Notes under the pieces: model-generated | Told to the model about the DNA's origin: nothing | The model's database searches: none | What the model saw: only the letters and a program-made list of their open reading frames with translations | Shown: positions 5,407-10,931 of the stretch, piece after piece | Position numbering within the stretch: the stretch's first letter is position 1 | How the letters are laid out: every line of letters begins with the position of its first letter | Made by a program: the position numbers and the translations under genes | NCBI GenBank assembly: GCA_029555885.1 | Contig: JAKPQT010000289.1 | Location: 1 to 10,931, forward strand | Reading direction: 5' to 3' | Source: Chloroflexota bacterium | GTDB lineage: Bacteria > Chloroflexota > Anaerolineae > CG2-30-64-16 | Length of the DNA: 10,931 nt

Positions 5407-7224
5407 TCATCCGAACGTGGCTTTATACCACTCGTTGACGTCCGCCGTGACCTCTTCGCCACCCGAGGCCTTCCATTCCTCCACGAAATCGTCGAACGCA
5501 TCCAGGTCCTGGTTGCCTACGACGATGTCGATGAAGGTCTGGCTCTCCAGGGTGTTCAGGTCGGGCTGGACTTCCTGCATCCGCTGCGTCGGATTGCCCC
5601 AGTATTCATTGGGGATGGCGATGTCGCGGCTGTCGAAGACCGCGTTGTAGTACAGGGCCTCGCGCGGGGCGACGGACTTGTTCAGGATGTACCGCTGCGC
5701 CTTGTTCAGCGTCGCGGGATCCTGCTCCTGCCAGCGCGCAATTTCCTGGAACATCTCGGCCTGGTACTCGGGATAGCCGCCGTGGATGAAGCCGAAGTCC
5801 GTGTAGGCCATCCAGGTGTAGCTGTCGGCCTTGGTGATCGGGCCGGGCACGAGCTCGCAGTTCTCGTCGAAGACCCACTCGATGCCCTCGGCGAAGTAGT
5901 GGTTGTTGCGCCACTCGCCATACTGCTGGTACTTGGCCCAGTTAGTGTGCCGTTCGGTGTGCCAGTTGAGGTTGTTGATGGCCGCCTCGATCGCGATGGG
6001 GTCCAGCCCCTTGCGGAACACGACGCAGTTGCCGGCCTCGCCGGAGGCCTTGCGGCCCTGCTTGCCTTCCGGGCCTTTCGGGTACGGCATGAGCGCCAGC
6101 TTCATCCCGGGTGTGGCCAGTTCAGATTGGATGTCTGCGCCGCCGCGCCACCACGGGGAGGTGTAGATGCCGATCTTGCCTGCATCGATATGGCCCGCCG
6201 CGTCGCCTTCGCCGAAGGTGTAGAAGTCCGGGTCGATGAGGCCGTCCGCATACCACTGGCGGATGAGCGCGAGTGCGTCCTTTACCTTGGGTGAGACGCT
6301 GTCGTAGTAGAGCTGGCCGTCCGCGCCGAGGCGCCAGCAGGTCGGCATGACGCCGTACGCGCCGAAGACCGGGTCGAGGCTCATGTACCAGGTGACGAGG
6401 CGCTGGCACGCGTTGATGCCGAACTGGCACAGCCCCGCGTCCTTGAACGCCTTCGCGGTCTCGCCCCAGCCTTCGATGGTGGTCGGGGCTTCGAGGCCGA
6501 GCTGGTCGAGCCAGTCCTGGCGGATGAAAGGCAGATTGTCCACGTTGTAGGCCGGGCCGTAGACGAACGGGATGCCATACAGCTTGTCCCCGCGGAGCGT
6601 CTGCTTCCACCACTTATAGTCGGGGTAGCGCTTCTTCTGCACCGTCAGCGGGGAGGCGGTCGCATCCCAGATGGCCTTGAAGTCGGCAATGGCGTCGGAC
6701 TCGATGAGCTGTTCAAGGAACAGGCCGCCCGTCGCGAACATATCGGGGAGCGTGCCCGCGGCGAGGTCCGCAGCGAGTTTCTGCGCAGTGACAACGCCGG
6801 CGCCTTCTTCCCAATGCGTGGTCAGCTTGACGCCGGTGTAGTCCACGATTTCCTGGTAGACGGGGTTGTTGCCGAAGCTCCAGCCTTCGGGGTAGTACTC
6901 GGTCCGCGGGTTGACGATGATCTTGATCTCGACGGGCGGATCGTACACCTTGGGCGGGGGCGGGTTGGTCGGCGTCCAGTCGATCTGGCATTCGCTGTCG
7001 CCCTTCACGACCGGCGCGGGCTTGAGTTCCTTCGCGGGCGCCGCAGGCGCCTCAGCGGCGGGGACTTCCGTAGCTGCGGCAGCCGCCGGGGCAGCAGTCG
7101 CTTCGGGGAGCGGGGTGGGGGCAGGCGCCGGCGTGGCCGGAGAGCCACAGGCGGCGAGCGTGGCGGCGCCCGCGGTGGCCGCAGACACGCGGATGAAATC
7201 TCGACGGTTAATCTTCTTTGTCAC
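5407..7224 (-). CDS. Extracellular solute-binding lipoprotein of a carbohydrate ABC importer (LplA-like)
   Basis: This 605-residue protein captures the sugar outside the membrane and hands it to the two permeases. The N-terminus NRRDFIRVSAATAGAATLAA carries a twin-arginine pair (Arg7-Arg8), a hydrophobic stretch and a lipobox ending in Cys26 (LAAC), so it should be Tat-exported and lipid-anchored. Residues 27 to about 75 are a low-complexity Pro/Ala/Thr/Glu tether. The binding domain runs from about 90 to the end, with many Trp and Tyr residues suited to stacking on sugars, for example around PEGWSFGNNPVYQEI (about 113-127). Length and style fit the large LplA/YtcQ group of family 1 binding proteins. 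The GTG start at 7224 is well supported by a perfect AAAGGAGG five bases upstream. It is first in the operon, and the long structured gap after it would let it be made in excess over the permeases. The ligand cannot be predicted. Confidence 0.93.
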   Translation of the reverse strand: MTKKINRRDFIRVSAATAGAATLAACGSPATPAPAPTPLPEATAAPAAAAATEVPAAEAPAAPAKELKPAPVVKGDSECQIDWTPTNPPPPKVYDPPVEIKIIVNPRTEYYPEGWSFGNNPVYQEIVDYTGVKLTTHWEEGAGVVTAQKLAADLAAGTLPDMFATGGLFLEQLIESDAIADFKAIWDATASPLTVQKKRYPDYKWWKQTLRGDKLYGIPFVYGPAYNVDNLPFIRQDWLDQLGLEAPTTIEGWGETAKAFKDAGLCQFGINACQRLVTWYMSLDPVFGAYGVMPTCWRLGADGQLYYDSVSPKVKDALALIRQWYADGLIDPDFYTFGEGDAAGHIDAGKIGIYTSPWWRGGADIQSELATPGMKLALMPYPKGPEGKQGRKASGEAGNCVVFRKGLDPIAIEAAINNLNWHTERHTNWAKYQQYGEWRNNHYFAEGIEWVFDENCELVPGPITKADSYTWMAYTDFGFIHGGYPEYQAEMFQEIARWQEQDPATLNKAQRYILNKSVAPREALYYNAVFDSRDIAIPNEYWGNPTQRMQEVQPDLNTLESQTFIDIVVGNQDLDAFDDFVEEWKASGGEEVTADVNEWYKATFG

Positions 7225-7229
7225 CGTAT

Positions 7230-7237
7230 CCTCCTTT
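7230..7237 (-). promoter_or_regulatory. Strong ribosome binding site for the GTG-started lipoprotein
   Basis: AAAGGAGG on the minus strand is followed by five bases and GTG at 7224. It fixes this non-ATG start and predicts high translation of the binding protein. Confidence 0.85.
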
Positions 7238-7449
7238 GGGGGTGCAGAGAATGGCGAATTGTTTCAGGTGTTGCTGGCGAATGTCGAGCGAGTTATCATG
7301 TCGGTTGAGGCGAGTGGTTTATGACCAGGGCACTGGTGCAGGTGGACCTCCTTTTGCTTTGACACACCGTACGATGATGCAAAGAAACGACAGCGGGAGC
7401 CTCGCGGGGCAATGCCAGGCCGTCCTGGGAAAACGGGAGGGGATTGCAG

Positions 7450-7478
7450 TTGCCCCAAATGTTACAGTAAGTTATACT
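7450..7478 (+). promoter_or_regulatory. Sigma-70-like promoter of the receiver-protein gene
   Basis: TTGCCC (7450-7455, 4 of 6 to TTGACA), a 17-base spacer and TATACT (7473-7478, 5 of 6 to TATAAT) face right. Transcription should start near 7485, giving a 5' leader of about 50 bases before the ATG at 7535. Confidence 0.55.
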
Positions 7479-7484
7479 CCAATC

Positions 7485-7499
7485 TTCCCATGATGGGAA
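7485..7499. promoter_or_regulatory. Perfect palindrome at the predicted transcription start (candidate operator)
   Basis: TTCCCATGATGGGAA has 7-base arms around a central G and begins about seven bases after the -10 element. A dimeric regulator bound here would block RNA polymerase. It is perfect and well placed, but a 15-base odd palindrome could occur by chance about once in a window this size, so the role is tentative. Confidence 0.4.
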
Positions 7500-7534
7500 T
7501 GTCATTTCGGACATGCAGCGGACGTGAGGGGGAC

Positions 7535-8797
7535 ATGGACGGCGAAGCCGTACAGGCCTGGTTTATCGCAGCCCTGCGCAAGGTGCTGCAGAATCTATAT
7601 GACCCGCACGAACTACGCGCCAGCCCGCTGGTGCAGGTCTTTGACCTGCAAGGGGACGCGGCAGCCGGCCTCCGCCGTCTTATTTTCGACGCCATCCAGA
7701 CGTTGCAACCCGGCGGCGACGTGCCTCCCCACGCGCAGGCCTGGCGTATCTACCAGATTATAACCTATCGCTACCTGGAACAGTCCTCGCAGGCGGTCGT
7801 GGCGAGCAACCTCGGCTTGAGCATCCGCCAGCTTCGCCGGCAGGAGCGCGTGGCCGAGAGCGTGCTGGCCGATATCCTCTGGAACACGCATAACCTGGCC
7901 GCGCGCACCGCGCAGATGGCTGCCGATACGCTCGGTGCAGCGTCCTTCGCCTCCGCGACCGGCAACGAACCGGTCCAGGCGCGCGAGTCCGAACTGGCCT
8001 GGCTCCAGCGTTCGCTGCCCAGCGAAACCGTCCACCCCCGCGCAGTCATCGACCAGGCGCTGCGCACCATCGCGCCCCTGGCGCGCCAGCTCAACGTGGA
8101 TATCTCCGCCGATGTGGCGGCGGACCTGCCGCCAGTCGTCGGGCAGGAGTCCCTGCTACGCCAGGCCCTGCTGGGCTTGTTGACCGCAGCCGCCCATGCC
8201 GCTGTAGGCGGCCAGGTCGAGATTGCCGCGGCTTATCTGGATGACGCCCTGTGCCTCGAGGTTTGTGCGCGGCCCGCCGTGGTCACGGGTGAGATGCCCG
8301 CAGGCGAGTCAACAACCGGCGTGGCGGAGAATCTCAGCATGGCGCAGGAGCTCGTGGAGCTGGCGGGCGGCCGTTTGACCCTGGAAGAGCCGCTGGCCAG
8401 CGGGCTGCTGGCGCGGCTGTGGTTGCCGCCTGCGGAGCAGGCACCGGTCCTGGCGATCGACGACAACGCCGACACGCTCAAGCTCTACGAGCGCTATCTG
8501 TCCGGCTCGCAGTATCGACTGATCGGCACGCCGGACCCGCGTCAAGCGCTGTCCCTGGCGGAGCAGTTCGATCCCGCCGCGATTCTGCTCGACGTTATGC
8601 TGCCCGGCATGGATGGCTGGGAACTGTTGGGCCGGCTGCGCGAACATCCGCTGACCGCGGGCGTGCCGGTCATTGTATGCACCATCCTCCCCCAGGAGCA
8701 ACTGGCGCTGGCGCTGGGCGCGGCCGCGTTCATCCGCAAGCCGGTGACGCGGGAGGCGCTGCTGGCAGTGCTGGATCAGTGGACGCCGGAAGCTTGA
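7535..8797 (+). CDS. Soluble signalling protein: HTH-like module, degenerate kinase ATPase-like region, C-terminal receiver
   Basis: This 420-residue protein has no membrane segment. Residues about 1-110 form a helical module with an HTH-like end (SSQAVVASNLGLSIRQLRRQ, about 84-103), of a kind I recall from Chloroflexota regulators. Residues about 165-300 resemble the dimerisation/ATP-binding half of a histidine kinase but lack a phospho-accepting His motif and the N and G boxes; QALLGLLTAAAHAA sits where the Asn-containing box would be. Residues 304-417 are an intact receiver: acidic pair Asp309-Asp310, phospho-acceptor Asp353 in LLDVMLPGMDG, Thr383 and Lys402. It probably receives phosphate from another kinase, the convergent neighbour being the obvious candidate, and may bind DNA. 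Start 7535 is chosen because GAGGGG (7526-7531) precedes it; upstream in-frame ATGs at 7490 and 7412 lack a ribosome site and lie at or before the predicted transcription start. The 3' end overlaps the opposing kinase gene by 68 bases. Confidence 0.85.
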   Translation: MDGEAVQAWFIAALRKVLQNLYDPHELRASPLVQVFDLQGDAAAGLRRLIFDAIQTLQPGGDVPPHAQAWRIYQIITYRYLEQSSQAVVASNLGLSIRQLRRQERVAESVLADILWNTHNLAARTAQMAADTLGAASFASATGNEPVQARESELAWLQRSLPSETVHPRAVIDQALRTIAPLARQLNVDISADVAADLPPVVGQESLLRQALLGLLTAAAHAAVGGQVEIAAAYLDDALCLEVCARPAVVTGEMPAGESTTGVAENLSMAQELVELAGGRLTLEEPLASGLLARLWLPPAEQAPVLAIDDNADTLKLYERYLSGSQYRLIGTPDPRQALSLAEQFDPAAILLDVMLPGMDGWELLGRLREHPLTAGVPVIVCTILPQEQLALALGAAAFIRKPVTREALLAVLDQWTPEA

Positions 8798-10931
8798 CTT
8801 CCGGCATAGGCAAGCTCGGCGGCTGCGGATGCCCCTGCGCCAGAACCGCGGTGAGCGCCTGGATGGCTGCGAGCAATTGCTGGACCGACAAGCCATGCAG
8901 CGATGTCGCGGCAATGCCGTTGCTGACAATCGGCTGGCCCTGCGGGTCGCGCGCCGAGATCAGGATGGTCGGGATGTCGGCCAGCATCGGGCTGGCGCGC
9001 AGGCGTGCCAGCAATTGAAAGCCGTCCATCTCTGGCATGATGAGGTCCAGCAGAATCACGTCCGGCGGCTCATGCGCGAGGAGTTGCAGTGCTTGCTTGC
9101 CGTTGGCCGCGCGCATGACCCGGTAGCCGCGGGCCGCTTCGCTCAACATCCGGCTGAACAGGTGCAGTGCATCCGGTTCGTCATCCACGATGAGTATCTT
9201 GCGCACGGGCCGGCCCAGCCCATCCAGCGCCGCGAGCAGCGCGTCGCGCGAGATGGGCTTGACGAGATAGCCGCGCACGCCCGTCGCCTCCGCGGCCTGT
9301 TCCGTCCCCGGCACTGCACACACGATGGCCGGCACGTTGTACGGCAGCGCGCCTGAGCCGGTCAGACCTTCTAGCGCCTCGCCCATGTGCACATCGTTGA
9401 CCAGGAGCGCCTGCGCGGGCGTGTGCGCCAGGTCTGCGAGCGCAGCGGCCAGGTCCGGCACGGCCACGACTTCCGCATGATCCAGGTACCGTTCGAGCAG
9501 TCGCTTCAACTCATTGCCCGTCTCTACCAGCACGTAGCGGGGCCGGGGCATCTCGGCTGCCAGCCGCGAGGGACGGCTGCGCTCTTCGTAGGGCTCGTAC
9601 GGATTCAGCCAGCGCGCAGCCGTCACTGCGAGCGGCGCGGGCGGGTCGATGGGCAGCGAGAAGTAGAAGGTTGTGCCTGCCCCCTGCCGGCTCTCCACCC
9701 AGATGCGCCCGTCGTGGAGCTCCACAAACCCTTTGCTGATGCTCAGGCCCAGGCCCGTGCCGCCGTGCCGGCGGCGGATGGACGCGTCCAACTGCTCGAA
9801 GGGCTGGAAGAGCCGCTTGCCGTCCTCTTCCGAGATGCCCGGACCGGTGTCGGCCACGCTGACTACAACATCTTCCTCATCCTGTCGCGCCCGGATGGTC
9901 ACACCCCCGCGGTCGGTGAACCGCGCCGCGTTGCTGAGCAGGTTGAGCACTACCTCACGGATACGCGTACGGTCGCAGAAGACGAGGGGTAGGTTTGCAT
10001 CTACGTCCACGGTCAGGTTCAGGTGCTTGGAGGCCATCAGCGGGCGCACGGCAACCGCCGCGGAGTCGATGATTTCGGCCAGCGATACGCGCTCTTTGGT
10101 CAGCGCCATGCGGCCCGCCTCGATCTGGCTGAGGTCCAGCACATCATCGATCAGCTCGGACAGGTGGCGGCTGTTGCGCAGCACGATATTGAGGTCCGCG
10201 AGCAGCGCGGGCGGGATACGGCTGCCGTTGGTCGCGTTGTAGGTCTCCGGCGCGTTGGTGATCATCTCGCAGAAGCCGATAATCATGTTGAGCGGCGTGC
10301 GCAGCTCGTGGCTGACATTGGCGACGAACTGCTCTTTAGCGCGGCGCTCATCCTCCGCGGCCTGGCGCAGCGACTGGGCCAGCCGGTTGAGCCGCGCCAT
10401 CTGGATATTGGCCGCGCGCAGATCATCCACCGTTTCGGCCAGTTCGGCCCGCTGCTGGCGTGACTGCGCCAGCAGCATCTCGCTCTGCTCGTAGTGCGCC
10501 CAGGCCCAGTGCACAGCTTGCAGCAACGACTCGCTCATCATCCACACCAGGCCGACAACGACCCAAACGGCTGCCACGCTCAGCATGCGCAGGTCTGCGG
10601 GCGCAGGGAAGGAAGGGGGCAGCAGGATGAGCGTGCCCGTGACTGCAGTGGCGAGGGCAGCCTGCGCGGGGAAGCCCAGGCTGAAGCCGGCGAGCCCGAC
10701 GGGCAGGATCAGAAGCACCAGCGCCGGGGTGAACCCTGCCCAGCCGACGGTCAGGGCGATGAGCGCCAGCGTGCCCGCGACCAGAACTGCACCCGCGGTC
10801 TGGGCCGACCGGCGCGCGGCGAGCCAGGCCAATCCGATGATGACGAATGTCAGCAGCGCCAACCACAGGTATTGTGACGGCTGCCTGAACAGTGCGGGCG
10901 AGCCGGCGAAGGCCAGTGCCGCGATATACAG
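8730..10931 (-). CDS. Membrane-bound hybrid sensor histidine kinase with two receivers (5' end outside window)
   Basis: The frame is open to the right edge, so at least 733 residues are visible and the N-terminus is missing. The first ~140 visible residues hold several hydrophobic segments, including one from YLWLALLTFVIIGLAWLA and a last one around MLSVAAVWVVVGLVWMM. A coiled-coil-like linker follows. The kinase core is complete: H box FVANVSHELRTP with His at visible residue 208, N box NLLSNAARF, G1 DTGPG, F box LFQPFEQ and G2 GGTGLGLS. The first receiver (about 465-571) is degenerate: Glu-Thr replaces the acidic pair, although Asp (513) and Lys (558) remain. The second (about 578-695) has Asp583-Asp584, phospho-acceptor Asp629 in LLDLIMPEMDG and Ser659, but no Lys at the usual KP position. 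A Pro/Ala-rich tail ends the protein, its last 22 residues encoded opposite the neighbouring gene. It should sense a signal at the membrane and pass phosphate to its own or a separate receiver. TTG 10862 is an internal codon, not the start. Confidence 0.92.
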   Translation of the reverse strand: MYIAALAFAGSPALFRQPSQYLWLALLTFVIIGLAWLAARRSAQTAGAVLVAGTLALIALTVGWAGFTPALVLLILPVGLAGFSLGFPAQAALATAVTGTLILLPPSFPAPADLRMLSVAAVWVVVGLVWMMSESLLQAVHWAWAHYEQSEMLLAQSRQQRAELAETVDDLRAANIQMARLNRLAQSLRQAAEDERRAKEQFVANVSHELRTPLNMIIGFCEMITNAPETYNATNGSRIPPALLADLNIVLRNSRHLSELIDDVLDLSQIEAGRMALTKERVSLAEIIDSAAVAVRPLMASKHLNLTVDVDANLPLVFCDRTRIREVVLNLLSNAARFTDRGGVTIRARQDEEDVVVSVADTGPGISEEDGKRLFQPFEQLDASIRRRHGGTGLGLSISKGFVELHDGRIWVESRQGAGTTFYFSLPIDPPAPLAVTAARWLNPYEPYEERSRPSRLAAEMPRPRYVLVETGNELKRLLERYLDHAEVVAVPDLAAALADLAHTPAQALLVNDVHMGEALEGLTGSGALPYNVPAIVCAVPGTEQAAEATGVRGYLVKPISRDALLAALDGLGRPVRKILIVDDEPDALHLFSRMLSEAARGYRVMRAANGKQALQLLAHEPPDVILLDLIMPEMDGFQLLARLRASPMLADIPTILISARDPQGQPIVSNGIAATSLHGLSVQQLLAAIQALTAVLAQGHPQPPSLPMPEVKLPASTDPALPAAPPASPACG
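8785..8805. repeat. Hairpin at the tail-to-tail gene junction
   Basis: Eight-base perfect arms GCCGGAAG (8785-8792) and CTTCCGGC (8798-8805) flank CTTGA, which contains the stop codon of the plus-strand gene. No T-run follows on either strand. It also encodes MPEVKLP of the opposing kinase tail. It may act as a weak or Rho-assisted end for the plus-strand transcript; arms this short can occur by chance. Confidence 0.5.

Larger units (their letters stand above)
7225..7534. promoter_or_regulatory. Divergent regulatory region between the transport operon and the receiver-protein gene
   Basis: These 310 bases separate two diverging genes. The right half holds a promoter and a palindrome for the plus-strand gene, listed separately. 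For the minus-strand operon I find a strong ribosome site but no convincing -35/-10 pair. A possible 25-codon leader frame (7341-7264, minus) is described in the findings. Confidence 0.65.

Noticed and set aside
5782..6294. A 170-codon plus-strand frame inside the binding-protein gene
   Set aside because: It is antisense to a clear solute-binding protein and shows no recognisable family.
7252..7282. Direct repeat TGGCGAAT at 7252-7259 and 7275-7282, spaced 23 bases, as response-regulator half-sites
   Set aside because: A repeated 8-mer in about 300 bases is roughly an even chance, and no further copies were seen.
7359..7387. TTGACA on the plus strand as a promoter for the receiver-protein gene
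   Set aside because: The bases 16-18 positions downstream (around AAAGAAA) do not resemble a -10 element, whereas TTGCCC-17-TATACT is closer to the gene and better.
1..10931. CRISPR array, tRNA, rRNA, insertion sequence or transposase
   Set aside because: No regularly spaced identical repeats, no recognisable RNA-gene sequence and no transposase-like protein were seen in either strand.

Overview
The window is GC-rich, compactly organised bacterial DNA. Several traits suggest a Chloroflexota organism (Anaerolineae or a relative). The sugar-binding lipoprotein has a twin-arginine signal and a long Pro/Ala/Thr/Glu linker after its lipid-attachment cysteine. Signalling proteins combine unusual domains, and GTG/TTG starts are used. 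This placement is inference from style, since no rRNA or housekeeping gene is present.

Positions 1-7224 hold a minus-strand carbohydrate uptake and degradation operon. In transcription order it encodes an extracellular solute-binding lipoprotein (7224-5407), an LplB-type permease (5074-4115), a YtcP/AraQ-type permease (4090-3194), a cytoplasm-type glycoside hydrolase-like protein with a beta-galactosidase trimerisation-like domain (3057-994), and the N-terminal 313 residues of a large unrecognised protein that leaves the window on the left (940-1). No ATPase gene is present, so the transporter probably uses a shared MsmX-type ATPase encoded elsewhere. The likely substrate is an oligosaccharide that is imported and then cut inside the cell.

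Three of the four gene junctions carry conspicuous inverted repeats. The 332-base gap between the binding protein and the first permease holds four separate stem-loops with arms of 9 to 16 bases. The gap between permease 2 and the hydrolase holds two heptamer arrays facing each other. The gap after the hydrolase holds a 10-12 bp palindrome. None is followed by a T-tract, so they look like dispersed repeats or mRNA-processing/stabilising elements rather than intrinsic terminators.

Positions 7225-7534 are a divergent regulatory region with a good sigma-70-like promoter facing right and a perfect 15-base palindrome at its expected transcription start. It drives a plus-strand gene (7535-8797) for a soluble protein with an N-terminal helix-turn-helix-like module, a degenerate histidine-kinase ATPase-like region and an intact C-terminal receiver domain. 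Converging on it, and overlapping it by 68 bases, is a membrane-bound hybrid sensor histidine kinase with two receiver domains (8730-10931, 5' end outside the window). The two signalling proteins plausibly form a sensory pair controlling the operon, but that link rests on gene order only.
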